64,000 nucleotides of DNA, from contig NC_059079.1 of assembly GCF_020497125.1 (NCBI RefSeq), positions 10,001,553 to 10,065,552 on the forward strand, in the 5' to 3' direction. Origin of the DNA: Mauremys mutica (lineage: Eukaryota > Chordata > Testudines > Geoemydidae). This document shows, piece by piece, positions 45,783-56,323 of the stretch (the stretch's first letter is position 1; each line of letters begins with the position of its first letter). A program made the position numbers and the translations under genes. The notes under the pieces were generated by a model. That model saw only the letters and a list, made by a program, of their open reading frames with translations. It was not told the DNA's origin and did no database searches.

Positions 45783-45859
45783 CTTTGACAATGTGCTAAA
45801 GTCAGCAAAACTGCTTCCAAATGACTCGTTTCCAAATAGAGAGGAAAAGGGATCTGCAG
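45783..45859 (-). CDS. EPS15: EPS15 exon: ADPFSSLFGNESFGSSFADF
   Basis: Acceptor GCTTATTTTAG|CT, donor TCAAAG|GTAATC. 77 bp: two bases finish an Ala codon, then A-D-P-F-S-S-L-F-G-N-E-S-F-G-S-S-F-A-D-F, S-T-L-S-K. A CAG six bases further in is the wrong phase for the upstream exon, so the first AG is used. Confidence 0.97.
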
Positions 45860-46600
45860 CTAAAATAAGCAGAGAACAAAACAGAAGAACAGTATAGAAA
45901 AGCCAAATGTTACATTCTGTTTCAATGACAAAAACACAAAAGGCACGTGCCATGTTTAGTCCAAACTGTATTTCCCAAATTGTATAATCATGTGAAAAGC
46001 TACACAAAAAGTATATTTAATATTTCTGTAACTATTTCAAATAAAATCTCTTTACAAGGTGAATGCTTTTATTGCTAGAGTTGTTTCAGTAGAAATATTT
46101 TTACTTTCATAAAATTAGCAAATGCTATTTACCAATATGGAATAAATACTCATTCCTCTGGACAGACATTTTTTTCAGGAAATAGCACTGCAATACTCCA
46201 GTTTTCTATGCAGAAAAAGCAGAATCCAAGTCTATCAATGGAAATGCTCAAAGCTATAGCATCAATAACCTAAGCTCTGTAAATTTTGCAGAAAAATATT
46301 TTAACACAGAAAAGGATAGGAAGTTTAGAATTTTTTTAAAAAGCAAGCTTTCAGTGACTTTTCTGTGTGGAGTAAAATGCAACACCCTCACTATTATTCA
46401 CCTTGAATCTCCCTATCCCTTTGGATTCTCTAATTCAACAGTCTCCTTTTCACAAGTAGGTGCTTTGAACAGTCTGGGCAAACGTCGCTGTGAGAGTAAG
46501 GTCTTCACAAAGCCCATCTGCATTTACACTGTTTAAGGGAAGTTCATACATTTATACCTTGTCTAGCACACTTAGACAAGAAACTGTTACTAACTTTTTA

Positions 46601-46925
46601 CTGTAACTGCTCTTCTCAGATGTGTTGCACATGTCCATTCCACTGTAGGTGTGCATGTGCCCTGTGCACAGCTGACAGAGATTTTTCCCTTTGAGTCCCC
46701 TCTGCTGCCTTTCACCACTGTGCACAGGCATAATGGGCAGAGCTGCCCCCAACCCTCCTCAGTTCCTTCCAATTGGCTAGACTCTGATAGAGAGGGGAAG
46801 AAGGGAGTGTAGTGGAATGGACCCGTGCAACGCATCTCGAAGAGCAACAGTTACTGAAAAAGATTAGTAACCATTTCTTCTTTGCATGATTGCACACGTT
46901 CTTTCCACGGTAGGTGACTCAGAAA
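46601..46925. repeat. DIRS terminal and internal complementary repeats
   Basis: Left terminal repeat 46601-46688. A second copy in inverted orientation lies at about 46806-46850 (AGTGGAATGGACCCGTGCAA, CATCTCGAAGAGCAACAG). A third, weaker copy in the first orientation lies at about 46873-46920 (GCACACGTTCTTTCCACGG). DIRS elements carry internal regions complementary to their termini, used to form a circular intermediate. Confidence 0.7.
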
Positions 46926-47168
46926 GCATTTCAAACTGGAGATTAACTCAGTCAACTTGAACAAGTATTGCAGGACAACCCTTCCAAATCTTGCACTATC
47001 TCTGGATGGATGAGAGATGGCATAGTGAGAGGGAAAAGTATAGACTGATGACCAATTTGCCACCTTACAAATGTCTAAGATGGGTATATGAGCCAGGAAG
47101 GTCATGGAAGCTGCCTGTGAGCCAGTTGAATGGGCCAACACTCTACTTGGCGGTGCGACATCAGCCAA
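46851..47168 (-). pseudogene. DIRS tyrosine recombinase, C-terminal remnant
   Basis: The minus frame reads VLAHSTGSQAASMTFLAHIP, then ILDICKVANWSSVYTFPSHY and FGRVVLQ. The A-x-W-S-S-V-x-T-F-x-x-H-Y end is that of DIRS recombinases, with the likely catalytic Tyr. In intact copies I expect A-H-S-T-R; here the Arg is Gly, so a catalytic residue is lost. The N-terminal half is missing or frameshifted. Confidence 0.75.
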
Positions 47169-47468
47169 TCAGTAGCATAAACAAATACAGCTGGAAATCC
47201 AAGCAGAAATCCTTTGGGAGGATTCTGGATGTGTCCACAAACACAATTAAGAGTTGCGTGGAAGACCTAAATGGCAGAGTCCAATAAACGTAAAAAACCA
47301 AAGCTTTTCTAACATCAGAGTATGAAGCTTGCCTTTACTTTTATTTGAATGAGACTTTGGAAAGAAAGTCAGCACATAAATTGTTTGGTTAATATGAAAA
47401 CTGGAAGCCACTTAAGTCAAGATCAAATGAGGTCAAAGGTAAACCTTATCTCTAAAGATTGTATAGGG

Positions 47469-48101
47469 CAGGGGTAGGCAACCTATGACACGTGTGCCAA
47501 AGGCGGCATGCGAGCTGATTTTCAGTAGCACTCACACTGCCCGGGTCCTGGCCACTGGTCCGGGGGGCTCTGCAATTTTAAATGAAGCTTCTTAAACATT
47601 TTTAAAATCTTAGTTACTTTACATACAACAATAGTTTAGTTATATATTATAGACCAGGGATCGGCAACCTTTGGCATGCAGCTTGCCAGGGTAAGCACCC
47701 TGGTGGGCCGGGCCGGTTTGTTTACCTGCCATGTCCGCAGGTTCGGCCAGTCATGGCTCCCACTGGCCGCTGTTCACCATGGGGGCTGCAGGAAGTGGCG
47801 GCCAGCACATCCCTTGGCCCGCGCTGCTTCCCGCAGCCCCCACTGGCCTGGAGCAGCGATCCACGGCCAGTGGGAGCCGTGATCGGCCAAACCTGCGGAC
47901 GTGGCAGGTAAACAAACTGGCCCGGCCCGCCAGAGTGCTTACCCTGGCAAGCCGCATGCCAAAGGTTGCCGATCCCTGTTATAGACTTATAGAAAGAGAC
48001 CTTCTAAAAACGTTGAAATGTATTACTGGCACGCGAAACCTTAAATTAGAGTGAATAAATGAAGACTCGGCACACCACTTCTGAAAGGTTGCCGACCCCT
48101 G
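47469..48101. mobile_element. hAT-type MITE interrupted by another hAT
   Basis: The ends are CAGGGGTAGGCAACC and, reversed, CAGGGGTCGGCAACCTTTC. Perfect 8-bp target duplications GTATAGGG lie at 47461-47468 and 48102-48109. Without the inner element it is about 300 bp, the same family as 9833-10142 in the opposite orientation (AGAAGCTTCATTTAA, AACTATTGTTGTATGTAAAG). Confidence 0.95.
47655..47978. mobile_element. Nested palindromic hAT-type MITE, 324 bp
   Basis: The ends are CAGGGATCGGCAACCTTTGG and its near-exact inverse. Perfect 8-bp target duplications TTATAGAC lie at 47647-47654 and 47979-47986. The inverted repeat runs through nearly the entire element (CTTGCCAGGGTAAGCACC / GTGCTTACCCTGGCAAG; CCGCAGGTTCGGCCAG / TCGGCCAAACCTGCGG). 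Inserted into the element above, so it is younger. Confidence 0.95.
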
Positions 48102-48577
48102 GTATAGGGAGTTTCTGATACTAAGGCTAGCAATTCCCCCACTCTCCTGGCCAAGGTAATAGCAACCAAAAAAAAGCCACCTTCAAAGAAAGGTGTAACA
48201 GAACAGGTCACCAGGAGCTCAGAGGGGGGGAGCCATCAGATTTGCTAGAACTACATTTAAGTTCCACGGGGGGGACTAGGCTATGTACCTCTGGATATAA
48301 CCTGTCCAAATCCTTCAGAAACCTAATAGACATTGTAATGGAAAAAAGCAAGTGGTTATCCACAGGAGAGTAGAAAGATGTGATAACTGCTTGGTGGATT
48401 CTGATGGAACTAACAGCTAACAGCTAACCCCTGTTGTTGCAGAAACAAGAGATGTGCTGAATAGGAGCCTGAGCTGGGTAAATACATTTCTGTCTGGACC
48501 AAATGGACCATATTTAGCAAAATAAGTAGTCCTAAATTGAAGGCTTTCTACTATTTAGAATGACTTTCTGCACTCCC

Positions 48578-49024
48578 TTAGAATAACTGTGTTTGGACTT
48601 TGAACAAGATCTTGGACAAGAGCAGAACTGGAGGGAAGGAATACAGCAGGCCCTTCAACCAGATTAGCAGGAAGGCATCGGTCAACAAACCCAGGCTGTG
48701 GCACACTCTAGAACAACAACAATAAAAAAAAGATAATTTTTTGTTTGCTTTTGTTGCAAACAGGTCCATTTGGGGAGTCCCCCACAGCTGGAAAATGGGC
48801 CTAGTTACATTTGGATGAAAAGACCACTCATGGTGACTTGTGAATGACCAACTTAGGTGATCTACCAGAGCATTCTGAACCCCTAGAAGGTAAGCAGCTT
48901 CCAGGTTGATGGAACTGGCAATGCAGAAATTCCAAAGCAGAATCGCTTCTTGGCATAATTTCGTCAACCTGTCCCCCACTTGTTTGTTTCCACAGAACAT
49001 GGCTGCTGTGTTGTCTGCAAGCAC
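48578..49024 (-). pseudogene. DIRS RNase H / RT remnant
   Basis: The minus frame reads MLADNTAAMFCGNKQVGDRL, LCQEAILLWNFCIASSINLE, AAYLLGVQNALVDHLS and WGTPQMDLFATKANKKLSFF. D-N-T-A-A...N-K-Q, L-x-A-x-Y-L-x-G-x-x-N-x-x-x-D-x-L-S and P-x-x-D-L-F-A-T are RNase H signatures of DIRS elements. A second frame (48828-49076) covers the same bases by frameshift and is a shadow. Upstream, 49444-49151 carries RT remnants (VLSSLDWW...NVCMGVP). Confidence 0.85.
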
Positions 49025-50033
49025 CGACCCTGAATAAGCATAAAATCCAAATGGATGGCCTGAAGCTCCCTGACATTTAGATCTTGCACAGACTTGGGTC
49101 TATAAAGGACTTAAGTGAGCTCCCCAATCCAGAGCCCAACACGTCTGTGACTAGGGTGTCTCTTGCAGAGAAGCAGTGGGGACCCCCATGCAAACATTCA
49201 AGGATTCTGTCCACCAGTCCAAGGAGGACAAGACCTGAGTAGGCACTTGAATCACCATCTTCCTATGATGGCAGGCCAGTGAATACACTAAGATGAACAA
49301 CCCTGTCTCTGAAGTGCAGCCTGGCATGCTGCCCACGTAAGTGCACACTGCCATGTACTCTTGAAGCTTGAGGCAGTTTTGTACTCTAGTGACAGGATGT
49401 GTCTTTGTATCTAGAGCAAAAACACACATTGTTTGGAATCTCAACCCCAGCAGGAAAGCTTTGCCCTTCGTAGAATCCAGGACAGCCCCATTAAATCCTG
49501 TTCTCTGAAGAGGAGACAGGGTAGATTTCGCCCTATTGAGCAGAGGTCACAGTGTGTCAAAGGTGGTCTGAGTCCTGGACTCAGTGCATCTGAGACCTGG
49601 AAAAACCTAAAATGTACAAAACAGGTGCTATTTACACTAAAGAGGGTATGACTAGCAAATGCAAAGACAGCAACTCCAACAACAGTCATGGGCAGTAGGA
49701 AGGTACTGAGTCATTGGGGGTGGCGCCATCCTTCATACTTGGGCACAGTGGTGCAAGGCAGCACAGGGCACTTGTGCTGCCCTGAGAAGTACTAGAGAGG
49801 GGAAAATCTCTGACAACTGTGCAAGAGGGATGCACACACCTACAGTGGAATGGACCTATGTAATTACTTGAAGAAGCAGCTTTAGATACAAGGTAGCTAG
49901 GAATAGTCTATAATTTAATGTTGCCATAAGTTCATAATCAAATAAGTGTTAAAGCCTAGAAAACTAAGAAAGAATAAAACGGATTACAAATCAAAATTAT
50001 AAAAAGGCTGTATATACAATCTCACTTCTTTAC

Positions 50034-50103
50034 CTAGATCATTTGGTGCAGGAATAGCTGTTCCACCAGGAGCAAAAGGATCATTGTTCTTCAGTGTTTC
50101 TGT
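50034..50103 (-). CDS. EPS15: EPS15 exon: NDPFAPGG
   Basis: Acceptor GTTTTTAG|ACA, donor CTAG|GTAAAG. 70 bp: T-E-T-L-K-N-N-D-P-F-A-P-G-G-T-A-I-P-A-P-N-D-L plus one base that completes Ala in the next exon. Matches the mammalian ETLKHNDPFAPGG segment. Confidence 0.97.
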
Positions 50104-50269
50104 CTAAAAACGAGAAAATTCCTTTGACGAAGACTTGTTTTCTGCAGCTTGAAAAATAATCCCAACAACATTTCCCTATCCCATCTCTAGCAAAAAATTT
50201 AGCTTCACCTCAAGACAAAAGATCATGTTTGTTGATCAATGCTATCATTGTCAATTTTTATTTTGTAAG

Positions 50270-50560
50270 ATGAAATGTTAACATTCATATAGCACCTTTA
50301 TGCAGATTGCATAAGTGGCTAAGCATCACAACATGGTAACAGTTATGATCTTTGTTTTACAGATGGACACAGGCAAAGAGGTTAAATGGCAAAGATCATA
50401 TAGCAAGTCTGTGCCAAAAAGTGGGAACAGAACCTAGATCTCCTGATTCCCACTCCTCTCTGTTAAAAGCACCTGACTAATGCTTCCTCTAGAAGAGAAC
50501 TCATGAGTTGGATTTCCAATCCGTGATTCTAGCCACTAGACCATGTTGTTTGTAAAACCC
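50270..50560 (-). repeat. MIR SINE
   Basis: ATATAGCACCTTTATGCAG, GTTTTACAGATGGACACAGG, GAGGTTAAATGGCAAAGATC and CCTAGATCTCCTGATTCCC follow the reverse MIR. The trailing part ATTCTAGCCACTAGACCATG fits its head. Confidence 0.75.
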
Positions 50561-51167
50561 TGATTTATGACTCTGGTGGGCAGGAAGCAGAAACTTAAAA
50601 TTTTGTATGTCATGTTTTTAAATAACTGAAAGTTTTGGTTCTCTGAGGCACCTCTAGCTCCATAGGAGGCACTATGTTCCCACAAAATTTAGGAGAGCTT
50701 CTGCTGCCTACATACCACAGGAATGGACTTGTGGACCATGCAATGCCAAGTACATAAGTGACCTTTAGTTTATCTAGCAGTTTCAATTAACTGAAATTTG
50801 CAGTAGAGGTGTTTCAGGATTTTTAGCAAAGTTTATTTAATTTTTTTAGGGGAGTTATTTTCCAAAAAATGTAGAACTAAGGAATGAAATCTTATTAATA
50901 TTTTACATCATTTCATATGCTTCTCCCAATATCCACTATTTTCTAGTAGAAATTTGACTAGGAATAGCATTTAACAGAGGGCTGTACGTGCAGAGTTAAA
51001 AAGCCACTAAACTATTTTCCAGTGGAAATTAATACATACAAGCAAAAAATCCATGCACTACCCAAAATACCCAGTACTTCATGTATTTGAGTGTATCCAA
51101 ATATACAAGATCATCTCATTTTGAACAAACTATTAGTACATCTCTCCTTTCCTCCCATCAAACTTAC

Positions 51168-51304
51168 TGTGGGATTATTGCTGTTGCCTGTTGTGCTGAA
51201 AGGGTCAGTGTCCACAGTCACAAAAGGATCAGTGGAGGATTGTTTGAAAAAAGTGTCAGCTGCAAAAGGATCTGAATCTTTGAAGGGATCACCATCAAAA
51301 GGAT
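51168..51304 (-). CDS. EPS15: EPS15 exon: five DPF motifs
   Basis: Acceptor TTTTTTTCCTTCAG|AT, donor CCCACA|GTAAGT. 137 bp: two bases finish an Asp codon, then P-F-D-G-D-P-F-K-D-S-D-P-F-A-A, D-T-F-F-K-Q-S-S-T-D-P-F, and V-D-T-D-P-F-S-T-T-G-N-S-N-N-P-T. This is the densest AP-2 alpha-appendage binding part. The plus-strand frames over it are shadows. Confidence 0.97.
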
Positions 51305-52603
51305 CTGAAGGAAAAAAATACAATGGATCTGTTTAAGGAATATTTCTTGTAAATATTTCCTGTTAGTTCTTTTTAGATTGAAGTCTTAAGAACAAATGTA
51401 ATTTTGTACAGCTTCCTTCATATTACAGCAGAGCACCAGCTCCTCTGTAGTTAAGGTTGGTCATCACTTTCTGATTAAAGGCAAAGTCTTGTAAATGCTC
51501 TAAAATCCACATGCTTATTCAGATTGTCTTGAAATTTCCTGTGCCTCACAGGGGTGCAGGGTAGTGTTAATGGCCCAACTTTGGGGATCATTCAGCCAGG
51601 GGGTTGGTAAAGAAGCCCCCTAAAAATCATTTTACAAAATCTAAAAAGCTACTTTTTGATCCATACCTGGGGCTAAAACCATGATTCTGATCCTCTGTAA
51701 ACTGACCTCAGGCACTTGGGATTTATATCAACTAGTGTACAGCACCAACTACTCCTTGGGGAGGTTATACTGAAGTTAGTCAGGGTAAAATTAGGAAAGT
51801 AGCTGGACCCAAAGGGAATTAAACATTCATATGGAGCAAGACTGGGGCTCTGCTGAAACAATAGTGTTTGAAGTCAGCACATTTTCACAGTGGTGGCTCA
51901 AGTGGTCATATTGTGGCCACTCACCCTGAGCTATACTTGTGTGTAAGTTTAAACCCTACCCTTGGCAGAAATGGGAGATGATCTATAGGCATGTTGCTAT
52001 ATCTGCCTCTGTCAAGTGATTTTTATACTTTTGGGAAATATGCCCTGAGTAATATAGCTACTTTAGAAGGGGTCTTACTTTTTTCAGGGGTCCTCTTCCT
52101 GAACCCCCATATAAGCCAGCATCCGGGGGAATCCTACCCCTTGGAGGAGGGCTGAACTCATCTTCCTACCCTGTGTCCTGTGATCTAGGGGCCCCTGCTC
52201 TCCACATCAGATATAAGCCCCTCTCCTTGACCCCCATGTGAGCCAGGATTTTGTGGGCTCTGCCATTCTGAGGGGGGAGCTGAGAACAGGCATGCTCTAT
52301 GCATGCACAAAGCACTCACTACTGAGAACAGCTATGCTTGGTGCAAAGAACACCAGGCTTGCAACCACTGATACTGGGGAGGGAGGAAATGGGAACACCT
52401 CCTGAGATGACTGGAGTAGTTCACATATCTTAGAAATATTGTTTCATCTTCATGGGGCGTTGTCATTCATCAGCTGAATGAATGGACCACTTCACATCTC
52501 TAAGTCTCCTATGCAGCTGATGGATAGACTTCACCTTATACTAGACCCAGATTTGAGGTAGGGACTCTGTCTTCACTCTCCTGCCTTTGCCAGCTTCCAT
52601 CGG

Positions 52604-54090
52604 ATAGAATCACAGAATCAGAACTAAAAGGGACCTTGAGAGGTCATCTAGTCCAGTCCCCTGCACTCATGCACTAAGTATTATCTAGACCATCCCTGTC
52701 AGGTGTTTGTCTAAACTGCTCTTAATAATCTCCAATGATGGAGATTCCACAACCTCCCTAGGCAATTTATTCCAGTGCTTAACCACCCTGACAGGAAGTT
52801 TTTCCTAACATCCAACCTAAACCTTCCCTGCTGCAATTTAAGCCCGTTGCTTCTTGTCCTATCCTCAGAGGTTAAGAAGAACAATTTTTCTTCCTCCTCC
52901 TTGTAACAACCTTTTACATACTTGAAAACTATTATGTCCCCTCTCAGTCTTCTCTTTTCCAGACTAAACAAACCCAAATTTTTCAATCTTCCCTCATAGG
53001 TCATATTTTCTAGACCTTTAATCATTTTTGTCCCTCTTCTCTGGAGTCTCTCCAATTTGTCCACATCCTTCCTGAAATGTGGCACCCAGAACTGGACACA
53101 ATACTACCTCTAGTTGAGGCCTAATCAGCGTGGAAGAATTACTCCTTGTGTCTTGCTTACAACACTCCTGCTAATCTATCCCAGAAGATGTTCACTTTTT
53201 TCCCCCCAACAGTGTTACACTCTTGACTCATATTTAGCTTGTGGTCCACTATGACCCCCAGATCCCTTTTCAGAGTACTCCTTCCTAGGCAGTCATTTCC
53301 CATTTTGTATGTGTGCAACTGGTTGTTCCTTCCTAAATGGAGTACTTTGCATTTGTCCTTATTGAATTTCATCCAATTTACTTCAGACCATTTCTCCAGT
53401 TTGTCCAGATAATCTTGAATTTTAATCCTATCCTCCAAAGCACTTGCAACCCTTCCCATCTTGGTATCGTCCACAAACGTTATAAGTGAACTCTATGCCG
53501 TTATCTAAATCATTGATGAAGATACTGAACAGAACAGAACCGATCTCTGTGGGACCTCACTTGTTATGCCCTTCCAGCATGACTGCGAACCATTGATAAC
53601 TACGCTCTGGAAACGGTTTTCCCAACCAGTTATGCACCCACCTTATAGTAGCTCCATCTAGTTTGCATTTCTCTAGTTTGTTTATGAGAAGGTCATGCGA
53701 GACAGTATCAAAAGCTTTACTAAAGTCAAGATATACTATGTCTACCGCTTCCCCCCTGTCAAAGAAAGCTATCAGGTTGGTTTGACACTATTTGTTTTTG
53801 ACAAAACCATGCTGGCTGTTACTTATCACTGTATTATCTTCTAGATGTTTGCAAATTGATTGCTTAATTATTTGCTCCATTATCTTTCTGGGTACAAAGG
53901 TAATTGCTAATGGCTCAGATATCTCCTCAGTCAGATCCTTGAGTATTCCAGGATGCATTTTATCAGGCCCTGGTGATTTGAAGACATCTAATTTGTCTGG
54001 GCAATTTTTAACTTGTTCTTTCCCTATTTTAGTCTCTTCTGATTCTGCCTCATTTTCACTGGCATTCACTATGTTAGACGTCCAGTCACC
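52604..54090 (-). mobile_element. CR1 LINE, about 1.5 kb, internally deleted
   Basis: The 3' terminus is at 52604 (plus strand ATAGAATCACAGAATCAG, the CR1 tail reversed). Reading left to right on the plus strand gives the C-terminal protein in reverse ([20 protein letters not shown]), the [20 protein letters not shown] part, and at the right end the pre-RT linker S-P-G-P-D-K-M-H-P-G-I-L-K. Between ISEPLAITF and VPRKIMEQ some 30 codons including [14 protein letters not shown] are deleted. Frameshifts throughout. Confidence 0.9.
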
Positions 54091-54359
54091 ACCAACCTTC
54101 TTGGTGCTGTTTGCTCCAAACCTCTCCCCCTTAGATTCACTCCATATGTGCCCCTCTTATCCTCTGCCCCCCCTCAGTTCCCTTCAGTGTCCTTTCTCCC
54201 TACATTTTACTTTCCATTTAACTTATCCCTTCCTAGCTATACCTACTTGAAAACATTAAATGGTGAAACTAACATGATGCTTGCTGCCATCATCTTGGTC
54301 ACGCTGCTTGTGTGTTCTACCCCACTCCCCCATCGTTTCTCTGTCTTGTCTATTTACAT

Positions 54360-54475
54360 GAGACCCTCTTTAGCGCAGGGACCATCTCCTGTTCTCTGTT
54401 TGTGCAGTGCCAAGCACAATGGGGCCCCAGTCTTGGTTGGGCCTTAGCCACTACCATAATGAACACGATTAATAA
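54360..54475 (+). repeat. Interspersed repeat (same family as 15140)
   Basis: GCAGGGACCATCTCCTGTTC, TGTGCAGTGCCAAGCACAAT, GGGGCCCCAGTCTTGGTTGG and CCACTACCATAATGAAC; same layout as at 15140. Confidence 0.6.
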
Positions 54476-55872
54476 CAAATTAAACACATTTAAAACTTGG
54501 AAAACCAGAAATTACAAGTACAAGCAAATTTTACTCAGCCCTCTTTAAGCGATGCCCCAACATGCCAACACCACACATACTAACAATTTACCCTTACAGA
54601 TGCTACAACGTATGTTGCTGAAAACTTCACAGGGTGGCAGAAAATGAGGGGTAACGTTTTACAGAATAGGGACTCTGTAAATGTTCAGTAGGTGACTGAG
54701 GGCAGCTCATTCTAATAGCCTGCGCTGTTTTTAAATGCATTTCCCAGCTAAACTGAAACACCGCTTTACTCAACTTACCATTTCTTAACATTAGAAAAGT
54801 TACAAGAGACAGTATTGGAACATTTCAAGCTGAACAATTGCTCCCAATTTCCTTTGATTCTGCACTTCATAATAACTTCCTCTAGAAATCTTACCTGCTA
54901 ATGAGAATCCTTATATTCTTGACTGTAATTACTCACAATTCCAGCATGTAAAAGCAAACCTAGGGTTTTCTCCCTTCCTCTCTTAATGGGAAAGTTGTTT
55001 AATGTGCTAACTCTTGGCAAGGAGTTATTTGGACAGGCAATTCTTACAAAAAACCTGAGATCTAGAATCACACTATTTCAATTCATCAGAGTTTGGATAG
55101 GATCACACAGCATGCAGAAAGGTACTTTGCAAAAAAAAATCTCTAAAAGTTCAAACAAATCTATTAGCCAGCCTATTGTACTGAAATAGTATCCTATAAA
55201 GTTATATAAAAATGGTGACATTTAAAAATTCAGAACTTATATCTCTCATCATAATGATCAAACTGGCTCTGTTTTCCACTTCTGCTAAAAATGCTGTTTT
55301 TATTATCTAGAGAGTTTAGTCCACTTACTGAGAATAATCACCTGTAAGTTAGTTCAGGGTCTGGCAATGCAATGACACTGTCTGCACAACCATTCTAATT
55401 TGATGTGCTAGAGAAAGGCGCTGGATTGATAGACCTCAAGATTAAGTCCCAATTAGCTACAGGACAGTTACTAAACCGGCACTGATAGCACAGTGTCACT
55501 GACACCACTATCAGTGCACCTCAAACCTAACTGACTATCTCTCATGGTGAAAGAGTAGTTTGGTGTACATTGCTATTCAGTCCTGGGCCTTTCTGCAGAC
55601 TCACATCCAAGAGCCAATTACTGCCAGTAGTAATGGAGCTAATTTCATGTGGACAACTGAGTTAAACCTACTGAACACAAACATATTTAACACAAAGCTC
55701 TGTACATCCATCAAATGGCAGCTGTGTCAGGTCATTACTGCCTTGGTCAGATTCACAAGTGATTTAGATGTGAAAGTTTTCATATAATCCATTACTAATC
55801 CTATGAGACAGCTAGTCCTTCACACTAAATATTTACGAAGTATTGAATTTAAGAGCTTTGGTATCTACTTAC

Positions 55873-55908
55873 CAACTTTCCCAAAAGGATCATCCTTGAA
55901 AGGATCAC
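55873..55908 (-). CDS. EPS15: EPS15 microexon, 36 bp: GDPFKDDPFGKV
   Basis: Acceptor TTTAAACAG|GT, donor GTTG|GTAAGT. Two bases finish Ser, then D-P-F-K-D-D-P-F-G-K-V, then one base of Asp. Phases on both sides match the neighbours (VGS-DPF... and D-PFDG). Two DPF motifs in twelve codons. Confidence 0.95.
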
Positions 55909-56323
55909 CTGTTTAAAAAAAATTTAAAAAGGAAAAAGCACTGAAATCTTTTAGCAAAAACATTCTTTCAACTGAGGATCACTTCGTTGCAGATTCCTAC
56001 CAAGCTATAAAGGATTCTGCAACCCTTGCTTGTCGGCGTATTACCACTGACTTCAGTGGGACTACAACAGCTGGCATTAAAAACAACATTTGCCAACAAA
56101 TAACTGTTACCACTATTTCCTAGCATAAGTATAATCAAAGTGGTGATCTCCACGATAACTCTGTGGTAATGGCTAGTAAATGCTTAGATACAACAATATT
56201 TGCTACATATATGCTTCGAATACAAAATCATAGCAGTAACATCTTTGGAAAATCTTGAGTTTTTATAATAGGACTAGTGCAGTCCAACTAATGTGAAAGT
56301 TACTACTCCCTGGAGTTAGATTT

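Larger units (their letters stand above)
46601..49880 (-). mobile_element. DIRS-type tyrosine-recombinase retrotransposon, decayed
   Basis: The termini are inverted repeats: 46601-46688 (GTCCATTCCACTGTAGGTGT, then CAGAGATTTTTCCC) and 49801-49880 (its reverse complement, ACACCTACAGTGGAATGG). On the minus strand the order is reverse transcriptase (49444-49151, broken), RNase H (49024-48578) and tyrosine recombinase (47290-46851), the DIRS order. No integrase or LTR. A pair of hATs (47469-48101) is nested in it. It sits in EPS15 intron 45860-50033. Frameshifts and stops make it inactive. Confidence 0.85.

Noticed and set aside
51081..51336. Plus-strand frames of 64 and 81 codons
   Set aside because: Antisense shadows of the EPS15 DPF exon (51168-51304).
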